DNA of 8,320 bases from Cyanobacteria bacterium T3Sed10_344R1. Its GTDB lineage: Bacteria > Cyanobacteriota > Cyanobacteriia > Phormidesmidales > Phormidesmidaceae. Shown here piece after piece: positions 1 through 5,262 of the stretch. The notes beneath the pieces are model-generated. The model worked only from the letters and a program-made list of their open reading frames with translations, made no database searches and was not told the origin of the DNA. Made by a program: the position numbers and the translations under genes. Every line of letters starts with the position of its first letter. Within the stretch, counting starts at the first letter, position 1. The DNA lies in assembly GCA_003566335.1 (NCBI GenBank), contig PXDR01000194.1:1-8320 (forward strand). The letters run 5' to 3'.

Positions 1-1399
1 GGGCCGGGTGCTGGTGGGTCAGGGCGGGATTTTATCCACCCCGGCGGTCTCTTGTTTGATTCGCAAGTATCAGGCGTTTGGCGGCATCATTCTTTCGGCC
101 AGCCACAATCCGGGCGGCCCGAATGGGGATTTTGGCATTAAGTACAACATCGGCAATGGTGGCCCCGCCCCAGAAGGGATCACCAACGCCATTTACGATC
201 GCAGCAAGACCATCCAGGAATACAAAATTCTAGAGGCTGCCGACCTCGACCTCGACCGCCAGGGTAAGAGCCAACTGGGGACCCTCCAGGTGGAGGTGAT
301 TGACTCGGTGACGGACTACGCCGCCCTGATGGAGTCGATTTTTGACTTTGGCCAAATTCAGCAGTTCTTGACGGCGAGCCAGTTCAAAATCTGCGTCGAT
401 TCGATGCACGCGGTGACTGGCCCCTATGCCAAGGCGATTTTTGAGCGGCGGCTGAATGGGGCGGCGGGCACGGTGATGAATGGTGAACCCCTGGAAGATT
501 TTGGCGGCGGTCACCCTGACCCCAACCTGGTCTATGCCCATGACCTGGTAGAAAAGCTGTTCGGCGAGAATGCCCCGGATTTTGGTGCGGCCTCTGATGG
601 GGATGGCGATCGCAACATGATTTTGGGTCGCAAATTTTTCGTCACTCCTAGCGACAGTCTGGCGGTGATGGCGGCCAATGCCAAGCTGATTCCGGGCTAT
701 CGGGATGGCCTAGCCGGGATTGCCCGCTCTATGCCCACCAGCCAAGCGCCGGATCGGGTGGCGGCAGCTCTGGGGATTGACTGCTACGAAACCCCTACCG
801 GCTGGAAGTTCTTTGGCAATTTGCTGGATGCGGGTAAAGCCACCCTCTGCGGTGAGGAAAGCTTTGGCACGGGCTCAAACCATGTGCGAGAGAAAGACGG
901 TCTCTGGGCGGTGCTGTTCTGGCTGAATATTTTGGCGGCGCGGCAGCAGTCGGTGGAAGACATCGTCCGGGAACACTGGCGCACCTATGGCCGCAACTAT
1001 TACTCCCGCCATGATTACGAAGCGGTGGCGTCCGATGCGGCGAATCAGTTGATTGAGGGGGTGCGATCGCAGCTCCCTAGCCTGCCGGGGCAAACCCTAG
1101 GCCGCTACACCGTGGACTATGCCGACGACTTTAGCTATACCGACCCGGTGGACGGCAGCGTCAGCAAAAAACAGGGGGTGCGCATCGGCTTTACCGATGG
1201 CTCTCGGATTGTCTTCCGGCTGTCGGGCACGGGCACCCAGGGGGCGACCCTGCGGCTGTACCTGGAGAGCTATGAAGCCGACCCGGCCAAACACGACCAA
1301 GATCCTCAAGTCGCCCTGGGTGAGCTGATTACCTTGGCGGATCAGCTGGCGAAAATCCAGGAATTGACGGGCCGGGACAAGCCCACGGTGATTACCTAA
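1..1399 (+). CDS. pgm: alpha-D-glucose phosphate-specific phosphoglucomutase, 5'-truncated by window edge
   Basis: Phosphoglucomutase of the PGM1-like branch of the alpha-D-phosphohexomutases; it interconverts glucose-1-phosphate and glucose-6-phosphate in the cytosol, linking glycogen synthesis and breakdown to glycolysis. The open frame enters from outside the window (first full codon at 2); the GTG at 8 is an internal valine, not the start. Counting from that valine: the active-site serine loop ASHNPGG lies at 31-37, the Mg-binding loop SDGDGDR at 196-202, the sugar-binding loop GEESFGTGSNH at 282-292, and the phosphate-binding loop RLSGTGTQGAT at 404-414. All four signature loops are intact, so the enzyme should be active. 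By comparison with family members of about 545 residues, roughly 80 N-terminal residues are missing to the left. The stop is TAA at 1397-1399, abutting the next gene. HIP1 octamers lie within it at 606 and 1063. Family assignment is very secure. Confidence 0.96.
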   Translation, partial: GRVLVGQGGILSTPAVSCLIRKYQAFGGIILSASHNPGGPNGDFGIKYNIGNGGPAPEGITNAIYDRSKTIQEYKILEAADLDLDRQGKSQLGTLQVEVIDSVTDYAALMESIFDFGQIQQFLTASQFKICVDSMHAVTGPYAKAIFERRLNGAAGTVMNGEPLEDFGGGHPDPNLVYAHDLVEKLFGENAPDFGAASDGDGDRNMILGRKFFVTPSDSLAVMAANAKLIPGYRDGLAGIARSMPTSQAPDRVAAALGIDCYETPTGWKFFGNLLDAGKATLCGEESFGTGSNHVREKDGLWAVLFWLNILAARQQSVEDIVREHWRTYGRNYYSRHDYEAVASDAANQLIEGVRSQLPSLPGQTLGRYTVDYADDFSYTDPVDGSVSKKQGVRIGFTDGSRIVFRLSGTGTQGATLRLYLESYEADPAKHDQDPQVALGELITLADQLAKIQELTGRDKPTVIT

Positions 1400-2182
1400 A
1401 TGGTCGGGGCGCAGCTCAATGAGCCGTTGCTGAGCTGGGAAAGTGCGATCGCAGAGACGGCAGCCCAGTTCGGCACGGTGCTCTATGGGGTTGAAGCCAG
1501 TGCGGTGATTGTGGCGGCGTTTTCGGGCATGTTGGCGGCGCGCCAGCGCCAGCTCGACTTTGTCGGCACCTATGTCCTGGCCTTTGTCACGGCCTTCGGT
1601 GGCGGCACCTTGCGGGATCTGCTGTTGAACCGGCGACCGTTATTTTGGGTTAGCCATCCCGAATATCCGGTGATTATCTTTGGCTTGGCCGTTCTGTTTG
1701 TCTACTGCCCCTGGCGCTGGGTGCCGGAGCGCCCCAGGGCTCGCTATCTGTCCGATTGGGTGGATGCGGTGGGGTTGGCTCTGTTTAGTTTGTCGGGAAC
1801 CTCGTTTGCGATCGCCCAGGGATTGCCCAACTTTGCCGCCACCATCATCGGTGTAATTACTGGGGTCTTTGGCGGGGTGTTGCGGGACGTGCTGTTGGCG
1901 GACATCCCCCGGATTTTTCGCACCGCCAGCAGCCTCTATGCCACCTGTGCCTTTGTCGGCGCTTGGGTCTACATTCTGGCTCTGAGGCTAGGGGGACTCA
2001 ACGCCACGGCGTCGGTGCTGGGGTTTGTGACGGCGGCGGGGTTGCGGATTGTCTCCCTGCACTACGACATCACCCTGCCCCAGCCGCGATACAACCTTGA
2101 GCGCCCCCTGCCCCCTTGGGGATTGCGGCGATCGTCTCGGCGTCGATCTCACCGACGGTCTCGGCGGCGGGGCAAGCGCTAG
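1400..2182 (+). CDS. trimeric intracellular cation (TRIC) channel family / UPF0126 membrane protein
   Basis: Integral inner-membrane protein of the TRIC/UPF0126 family (the YicG/YadS type of bacteria), whose characterised members form homotrimeric K+-permeable channels; older annotations call the domain a glycine transporter. The 260-residue sequence shows the internal duplication typical of the family: GGGTLRD at 67-73 in the first half and FGGVLRD at 157-163 in the second, each at the kink of a conserved helix. Hydrophobic segments lie near 27-46, 56-72, 90-104, 122-140, 146-162, 178-198 and 202-220. The ATG follows the pgm stop with no gap (TAAATG) and no clear Shine-Dalgarno sequence is seen, so translational coupling to pgm is likely. 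Residues 243-260 form an Arg/Ser-rich tail (RRSSRRRSHRRSRRRGKR), longer and more basic than I expect for the family and probably cytoplasmic. Substrate in this organism is not determinable. HIP1 at 1445 and 1808. Confidence 0.9.
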   Translation: MVGAQLNEPLLSWESAIAETAAQFGTVLYGVEASAVIVAAFSGMLAARQRQLDFVGTYVLAFVTAFGGGTLRDLLLNRRPLFWVSHPEYPVIIFGLAVLFVYCPWRWVPERPRARYLSDWVDAVGLALFSLSGTSFAIAQGLPNFAATIIGVITGVFGGVLRDVLLADIPRIFRTASSLYATCAFVGAWVYILALRLGGLNATASVLGFVTAAGLRIVSLHYDITLPQPRYNLERPLPPWGLRRSSRRRSHRRSRRRGKR

Positions 2183-2248
2183 GGCGAGGCGAACTGGGGC
2201 CAGTTGGGGTTGACGTCGGCCAAGGCGGTGATTAAAATTGCTGGTCAT

Positions 2249-2285
2249 AGATGGCTAATTGCGGCCATCTTTGTTTGTTGTTTGT
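2249..2285 (+). terminator. Rho-independent-type terminator after pgm-TRIC unit
   Basis: A perfect 7-bp stem, AGATGGC (2249-2255) with GCCATCT (2264-2270), closes an 8-nt loop and is followed at once by a T-rich tract with interspersed G (2270-2285). It lies 66 bp after the TRIC stop. The stem is not very GC-rich and the tail is impure, so efficiency is uncertain, but position and form fit an intrinsic terminator. Confidence 0.65.
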
Positions 2286-2390
2286 GTATGTAGTTGTCTC
2301 GCCAGGTTGTGTAATTCCGTGTAGTCCCTAGACGCTAAAAATTCGGCAACTGCCCGACGGTGTAAGCGCACCATCAGGCAGCAATCACCC

Positions 2391-2411
2391 CCAGATATCC
2401 GAGCTATCTGG
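2391..2411. repeat. interrupted palindrome CCAGATA-N7-TATCTGG
   Basis: Perfect 7-bp inverted repeat, CCAGATA (2391-2397) and TATCTGG (2405-2411), separated by 7 bases, about 28 bp upstream of the candidate -35 box at 2439. There is no T tract, so it is not a typical terminator. The spacing of the half-sites (about 14 bp centre to centre) could suit a dimeric regulator, but no known operator is recognised. Confidence 0.35.
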
Positions 2412-2438
2412 TGGCTGGCGTTAGTTTAACCCGGCCCC

Positions 2439-2467
2439 CTGACAGCACTGCTGAACCTGCCTAAAAA
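2439..2467 (+). promoter_or_regulatory. candidate sigma70-type promoter for the small Gly/Pro-rich gene
   Basis: CTGACA (2439-2444, five of six match to TTGACA), a 17-bp spacer, and TAAAAA (2462-2467, four of six match to TATAAT). Transcription would start near 2474, giving a leader of about 70 nt before the chosen ATG at 2548. Called by eye only. Confidence 0.45.
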
Positions 2468-2547
2468 TACTGGCAAATCAGCACTTAGATGGGGCGCTGG
2501 GTTTTTGGTTTCTGGGTTTTCTCTTGTCCTAAATGGAGACCCAAACC

Positions 2548-2823
2548 ATGTTCATTCCCAACTCTTTCAGCACCTCCCAATTTGGCGATGGTTCCGGCGG
2601 CAGTTCCGGCGGCGGTTTTCCCCCAACGCCACCCCCACAAGAACCCGATCGCTCCCCCGAGATTCGCATGGTGCTGTTTGGCCCCGAACCGGCCATCCGT
2701 CTGACCATCAGCAACCTGCACCATCGCGGCTACGCCGAACCCAATGACTGGTGTAAACCCCAGCCCACGGGCAAACCCGGCGAAGTGGTCACCGTGCTAA
2801 TCCGCCGCGTCCCGCTGAATTAG
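2548..2823 (+). CDS. small Gly/Pro-rich conserved-looking protein of unknown function (91 aa)
   Basis: I do not recognise a characterised family. ATG 2548 is preferred over the in-frame ATG at 2533 because GGAGA (2535-2539) sits 8 nt before it as a good Shine-Dalgarno sequence; from 2533 the RBS would lie inside the gene. The 91-residue product starts MFIPNSF, has a flexible Gly/Ser linker at 13-23 (GDGSGGSSGGG) and a proline run at 25-30 (PPTPPP). A compact C-terminal part follows (about 38-91), containing IRMVLFG, a basic/His segment SNLHHRGYAEPNDW (55-68), and a beta-strand-like end GEVVTVLIRRV. No signal peptide or membrane segment is seen. The N-terminal tail plus small folded domain resembles short cyanobacterial hypothetical proteins I have seen, but that is memory, not a search. 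Own promoter candidate at 2439; 12-bp stem-loop after the stop. Confidence 0.75.
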   Translation: MFIPNSFSTSQFGDGSGGSSGGGFPPTPPPQEPDRSPEIRMVLFGPEPAIRLTISNLHHRGYAEPNDWCKPQPTGKPGEVVTVLIRRVPLN

Positions 2824-2843
2824 GGTCAAAACAGGTTGTCGTA

Positions 2844-2884
2844 GAGCAATCTGGTCTACTTAAGCTAGAGAAACCGGATTGCTC
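2844..2884. terminator. 12-bp stem-loop after the small gene, possible terminator
   Basis: GAGCAATCTGGT (2844-2855) pairs with ACCGGATTGCTC (2873-2884) over 12 positions with a single T-G wobble, loop 17 nt. It starts 20 bp after the small gene's stop, the usual place for a terminator, but no T tract follows on either strand. The right arm coincides with codons of the recombinase relic read on the - strand, so the structure may be a by-product of a rearrangement. Confidence 0.45.
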
Positions 2885-2965
2885 AATCTTGAGGCTGAAA
2901 TATCTTGTCCGAATAGCCTGCCTGACCCGTTCAAGCAAGCCATTCGGCTGTAGTTGAGTCATCAT
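2876..2965 (-). pseudogene. truncated N-terminus of an integron-integrase-like tyrosine recombinase
   Basis: Reading the - strand from ATG at 2965 gives MMTQLQPNG followed by LLERVRQAIR, TRYF and SLKIEQS. The pattern LLxxVRxxIRxxxxSxxxEQS matches the start of the N-terminal SAM-like (core-binding) domain of integron integrases and related tyrosine recombinases, typically LLxxVRxxIRxxHYSxRTEQAYxxW. The resemblance stops abruptly after EQS at 2876; the frame stays open to TGA at 2789-2791 but then only runs antisense to the small gene. The rest of the recombinase, including the catalytic R, H and Y residues, is absent. So this is a 5' stub, not a working enzyme. Identification rests on one conserved motif and needs a protein search; a chance match is possible. 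Confidence 0.5.
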
Positions 2966-3072
2966 CTCTTGGCGGATAACACCTCAATCCAGGAGCTGAT
3001 CCGTCCAAAGTGACGAATAACCCCCTAGATCCCAGGCTTAACCCTCAAAATTGATGGATAATACGCCCAGAG

Positions 3073-3168
3073 CTATAGCGATCAAATCTGATTTTTGAAA
3101 TGAGCAAACCTTGCTGGGCAAGGCTTCCAGGCGGCATCTTGTTCAATGGTCAGGCCGGGTCGCTATAG
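3073..3168. repeat. 96-bp segment bounded by 9-bp inverted repeats, MITE-like
   Basis: CTATAGCGA (3073-3081) is repeated exactly inverted as TCGCTATAG (3160-3168). Inside is a small perfect hairpin, CCTTG (3109-3113) with CAAGG (3118-3122). A short non-coding segment with terminal inverted repeats containing TA resembles miniature elements mobilised by IS630/Tc1-type transposases. No clear TA duplication or second copy is present here, so the call is tentative. It ends 45 bp before the mrr start. Confidence 0.35.
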
Positions 3169-3212
3169 ACTTATCTTGCACTTTTGATATTAGGCCAACG
3201 AAAGGAATACAA

Positions 3213-4088
3213 ATGCCAGATTCGATGCTGACGTTCGACTCATTGATGAATCCGCTACTGGAAGCATTGTTCGAGCTCGGGGGATCTGGCTCAATTGATG
3301 AGATCTACGAGAAGGTCGTCGAAATGCAGAACATCGATGACGAGTTGGCCTCACTTCCTCATAATCCAGAGAAGAGCAACCTGACCGAGATCGGTTACAG
3401 AATGGCATGGGCTCGAACCTATCTAAAAAAGTATGGTTTTCTAGAAAACTCAACTCGTGGTGTTTGGGCTCTGTCTCCTCTTGCACGTGAGAAACGAAAG
3501 GTCAATCCGAAAGACGTTGTGAAAGCGGTTCGAGAGGCTGATAAGGAAGCCTCTCGAAAGAAACTATTCAAAACCAGTCGTGAAGATGCAATCGAGCTGG
3601 CAGATGAAGGTGGGGTTGATAGTGAATCCTGGCAAGAAGACCTTTACCATCTACTCATCAAGGAGATCGCCCCCGACGCCTTTGAACGGCTGACCCAGCG
3701 ATTGCTAAGGGAGTCGGGATTTGTCCAGGTCGAGGTTACGGGCAGGACTGGCGATGGAGGCATCGATGGCAAAGGGATTGCCAGAATCCATGGATTCATG
3801 AGTTTTCACGTCATTTTCCAGTGCAAAAAATACCAGGGATCAGTCTCGGCAGGAGACATTCGCGACTTTAGGGGCGCAATGGTAGGCCGTGCCGACAAAG
3901 GTCTTTTCATCACCACCGGCACCTTTACTCCGGCAGCCATTAAGGAAGCAACCCGCGACGGTGCTCCACCGATTGATCTAGTAGATGGTGAACACCTTGC
4001 AGAGAAGCTCAAGGAATTCGGTCTTGGTATCAAAACCGAAATGATAGAGAAAGTTACTGTTGATAAGCAATGGTTTCAGAATCTTTGA
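3213..4088 (+). CDS. mrr: Mrr-type restriction endonuclease (solitary, type IV-like)
   Basis: Mrr-family DNA endonuclease; characterised relatives cut modified (methylated) DNA and need no partner methyltransferase. The 291-residue product has an N-terminal winged-helix Mrr_N domain (about 6-92, with the hallmark GYRMAWARTYLKKYG at 61-75 and RGVWALSPLA). A linker follows, then the Mrr catalytic PD-(D/E)xK domain (about 152-265): FERLTQRLLRESGF at 157-170, GRTGDGGIDG at 177-186 with catalytic Asp185, and FQCKKY at 202-207 with catalytic Lys205. It ends with the conserved RDFRGAMVGRADKG (217-230) and ITTGTFT. Length is close to the usual 300. ATG 3213 is chosen because AAAGGA (3201-3206) lies 6 nt upstream and the Mrr_N domain begins right after it; the frame stays open to 3111 but that part crosses the inverted-repeat segment. 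No methyltransferase or other restriction gene is adjacent. A weak promoter (TAGACT 3166-3171, TATTAG 3188-3193) is possible. Likely acquired. Confidence 0.92.
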   Translation: MPDSMLTFDSLMNPLLEALFELGGSGSIDEIYEKVVEMQNIDDELASLPHNPEKSNLTEIGYRMAWARTYLKKYGFLENSTRGVWALSPLAREKRKVNPKDVVKAVREADKEASRKKLFKTSREDAIELADEGGVDSESWQEDLYHLLIKEIAPDAFERLTQRLLRESGFVQVEVTGRTGDGGIDGKGIARIHGFMSFHVIFQCKKYQGSVSAGDIRDFRGAMVGRADKGLFITTGTFTPAAIKEATRDGAPPIDLVDGEHLAEKLKEFGLGIKTEMIEKVTVDKQWFQNL

Positions 4089-4123
4089 GCGGTTCATGGC
4101 TTAAATACCTCGAAGAAACCGCT
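4088..4123. repeat. inverted repeat just after mrr stop
   Basis: AGCGGTT (4088-4094) and AACCGCT (4117-4123) form a perfect 7-bp stem around a 22-nt loop, starting at the last base of the mrr stop codon. There is no T tract. It may help end transcription between the convergent mrr and ABA4-like genes. A second tight hairpin, ACGGT-TT-ACCGT, lies near 4183-4194. Confidence 0.3.
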
Positions 4124-4200
4124 GGTGGTGCCTGGGATGTCCTGTCCTCTGAATCTAGTCCGAGGCTGATTCTAGTCTCCTGACGGTTTACCGTGTTGCC

Positions 4201-4665
4201 CTACGCGCCTTCTCCCTCTTGAACCATTGCTGTCTGCGATCGCCGCCATTGCACAATCCCTTGGGTGACGAAGTGGCTCAGCAGTCCCAGCGGCCCGGCA
4301 AACAAACACAGCACCAGGGAATGGCGGGTAAAAATCTTATGCTCTATCCCCCGGAAATAAACCCAGCGGCCCACAAATAAGTCCATCACTAGAAAATGCA
4401 CCCAGCCCGTCGCCATGATGTGGGGCTGGGAAAAGAGTCCTGCCAGGGTCGTCAAACTCAGCTGCGGATCAGAGAACGCTGCCGCCGTCCCGCTATCCAC
4501 CGTCACGAACAGGTACAGATAGATTCCTGCCAAGGCCGCAAACTGCCAAGGCGACCCCATGATTTTCTGCGTACCTTGCCACTGAGGCACCACGACCATC
4601 AAGGTCCAAAAGGGCAGCACAAACAAATTGGCACCATCGAAGAGTAGGTCTAGCACAGATGACAT
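4201..4665 (-). CDS. ABA4-like family membrane protein (DUF4281)
   Basis: Small polytopic membrane protein of the ABA4-like family. The plant namesake ABA4 is needed in plastids for neoxanthin formation from violaxanthin; the role of cyanobacterial homologues is not established, since most cyanobacteria do not make neoxanthin. The 154-residue sequence has four hydrophobic segments near 8-27, 40-57, 84-104 and 114-134, and the family hallmarks GWVHFLVMDLFVGRW (87-101), then RGIEHKIFTRHSLVLCLFAGP (105-125) and LGLLSHF (126-132). The tail is short and acidic (VQEGEGA). Start ATG at 4665 gives the usual family N-terminus (MSSVLDLLFDGANLFVLPFW); no strong Shine-Dalgarno sequence is seen. It is convergent with mrr and stands alone, with relic sequence upstream. 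HIP1 at 4236 lies in the coding region. Family call is confident; function is inferred only from family membership. Confidence 0.88.
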   Translation of the reverse strand: MSSVLDLLFDGANLFVLPFWTLMVVVPQWQGTQKIMGSPWQFAALAGIYLYLFVTVDSGTAAAFSDPQLSLTTLAGLFSQPHIMATGWVHFLVMDLFVGRWVYFRGIEHKIFTRHSLVLCLFAGPLGLLSHFVTQGIVQWRRSQTAMVQEGEGA

Positions 4666-4726
4666 ACGGGTTACGGCAAGATTAGGGGATTACGGAGTTG
4701 CTACGAAGCCGAGTCGATTTCGATAG

Positions 4727-4858
4727 GGTTTTGTAGAGGCATGGAGAGGGAATGGCTTCTCTAGTTCCCAAGCCAGCAATCTTCTCCGCCGTTTGCAGAA
4801 AGAGGGCAAGTTGCAGCTGCATGGCCGAGGAAGAAGTGTGTACTACACAATCGCGTAA
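4727..4858 (+). pseudogene. relic of a winged-helix protein C-terminus (AlbA/RecG-like regulator or Fic-type tail)
   Basis: A frame open only from the stop at 4724-4726 to TAA 4856-4858 encodes 43 residues with no start codon of note. It includes SSSQASNLLRRLQKEG followed by KLQLHGRGRSVYYTIA. This looks like the recognition helix and beta-hairpin wing that end many 'putative transcriptional regulator' (AlbA_2/RecG-like) and Fic-family proteins, whose C-termini commonly read ARRLLxxLxxEGxLxLxGxGRxxxY. Upstream of 4724 I find no continuing homology in any frame, so it would be the tail left after deletion of the rest of the gene. Moderate confidence; a search of the 43 residues would decide. 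Confidence 0.42.
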
Positions 4859-4923
4859 ATAATCGCGTAAGCCCCGGCTGAAAACGCGTTTTACGCGTTT
4901 AGCGCATTAATTTACGCATTAAA
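4849..4923. repeat. GCGTAA-type inverted repeat cluster
   Basis: AATCGCGTAA occurs twice with a 12-bp period (4849-4858 and 4861-4870). About 28 bp on, CGCATTAA also occurs twice with a 12-bp period (4903-4910 and 4915-4922). Reverse-complemented, the second pair aligns with the first, so the two pairs form imperfect inverted arms (about 4849-4871 and 4898-4920). Between them is the perfect 12-bp palindrome AAAACGCGTTTT (4881-4892) followed by TTACGCG. The repeated element overlaps the stop of the relic. Confidence 0.6.
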
Positions 4924-5019
4924 TTGACGATCGCCCACCAGACTGTCGATGCCCGATGGCCGGACAAAGTGCGCTGCCTGTGGCGACGCGTCTGCTGGGG
5001 AACCTGTTTCGGGGCTAAA

Positions 5020-5093
5020 TGGACGTAACTGGACTCGAACCAGTGACCCCCACGATGTCAACGTGGTGCTCTAACCAACTGAGCTATACGTCC
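5020..5093 (-). tRNA. tRNA-Val, anticodon GAC
   Basis: Reading the - strand gives a full cloverleaf: acceptor GGACGTA/TACGTCC (7 bp), D-stem GCTC/GAGC with loop AGTTGGTTA, anticodon stem CCACG/CGTGG with loop TTGACAT (anticodon GAC, at 5057-5059), 5-nt variable loop, and T-stem ACTGG/CCAGT with loop TTCGAGT. The discriminator base is A at 5020. CCA is not encoded (TTT follows). It reads valine codons GUC/GUU. Confidence 0.98.
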
Positions 5094-5105
5094 GAACAGT
5101 ATTTA

Positions 5106-5134
5106 AATGTATCACAGCCAAAACGCCGAAGCAA
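5106..5134 (-). promoter_or_regulatory. promoter of tRNA-Val
   Basis: On the - strand, TTGCTT (5134-5129) and TACATT (5111-5106) are separated by 17 bp, with the -10 box ending 12 bp before the first base of the mature tRNA. That predicts a short leader of about 6 nt, usual for tRNA genes. Box matches are three and four of six. Confidence 0.5.
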
Positions 5135-5158
5135 ATTAATTTCTGGGCGTTTGGGGCT

Positions 5159-5179
5159 GCCTGGGGAGTATCCCCAGGC
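5159..5179. terminator. 9-bp perfect hairpin between tRNA-Val and rplY
   Basis: GCCTGGGGA (5159-5167) and TCCCCAGGC (5171-5179) form a perfect GC-rich stem with a 3-nt loop. Read on the - strand it lies about 85 nt after the rplY stop and before the tRNA promoter, a fitting place for the end of the purA-rplY transcripts. No T run follows, so it is an imperfect intrinsic terminator at best. Confidence 0.5.
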
Positions 5180-5189
5180 TCATAGCTCA

Positions 5190-5207
5190 AGCCCGCTAAG
5201 CCGGGCT
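5190..5207. terminator. second hairpin downstream of rplY
   Basis: AGCCCG (5190-5195) with CGGGCT (5202-5207), loop 6 nt, lies 10 bp from the stronger hairpin at 5159-5179. Together they form a tandem stem-loop pair about 55-105 nt after the rplY stop. No T tract. Confidence 0.4.
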
Positions 5208-5262
5208 CAGAACGCTGCTAATTAGGTCGTAGGCTGGGTGAGGGTGAATGAAGTGCGATCGC

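Larger units (their letters stand above)
2183..2547. other. intergenic region between TRIC-type gene and small Gly/Pro-rich gene
   Basis: No convincing gene on either strand. It holds, in order, a hairpin terminator (2249-2285), a short interrupted palindrome (2391-2411) and a candidate promoter (2439-2467), all listed separately. From about 2488 to 2526 the top strand is rich in TTTGGGTTT-like runs with no recognised function. Confidence 0.6.
2824..3212. other. intergenic patch with mobile-element relics
   Basis: No intact gene. It contains a stem-loop (2844-2884), a truncated tyrosine-recombinase reading frame on the - strand (2876-2965) and a 96-bp segment bounded by 9-bp inverted repeats (3073-3168), each listed separately. 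Nothing recognisable remains at 2966-3072. Confidence 0.55.
4666..5019. other. intergenic region between ABA4-like gene and tRNA-Val
   Basis: No intact gene. It contains a winged-helix C-terminal relic (4727-4858, + strand) and a GCGTAA-type repeat cluster (4849-4923), both listed separately. The remaining stretch, 4924-5019, shows nothing recognisable. The promoter of the ABA4-like gene should lie in 4666-4740 on the - strand, but no box pair stands out. Confidence 0.5.

Noticed and set aside
2485..2747. Several overlapping frames on both strands over the small Gly/Pro-rich gene
   Set aside because: They are low-complexity shadows of the Gly/Pro-coding stretch; only the frame from 2548 has a Shine-Dalgarno sequence, promoter and a protein-like C-terminal part.
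3111..3212. Upstream extension of the mrr frame (34 extra residues)
   Set aside because: The extension crosses the inverted-repeat segment, starts at TTG with no Shine-Dalgarno sequence, and Mrr proteins begin close to the ATG at 3213, which has AAAGGA upstream.
4088..4200. Possible integron attC site after mrr
   Set aside because: Inverted repeats exist but no GTTRRRY/RYYYAAC core pair in the right arrangement; isolated RYYYAAC matches at 2424 and 3036 are expected by chance.
4396..4647. 83-residue + strand frame opposite the ABA4-like gene
   Set aside because: Antisense shadow of a clear membrane-protein gene; Arg/His/Pro-rich composition typical of such shadows.
4849..4923. CRISPR array
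   Set aside because: Repeat units are only about 10 bp with no unique spacers of constant length and occur in both orientations.
5020..5093. tRNA-Val as an integration site for the middle patch
   Set aside because: No repeat of the tRNA 3' end was found elsewhere in the window, so no att duplication can be shown.
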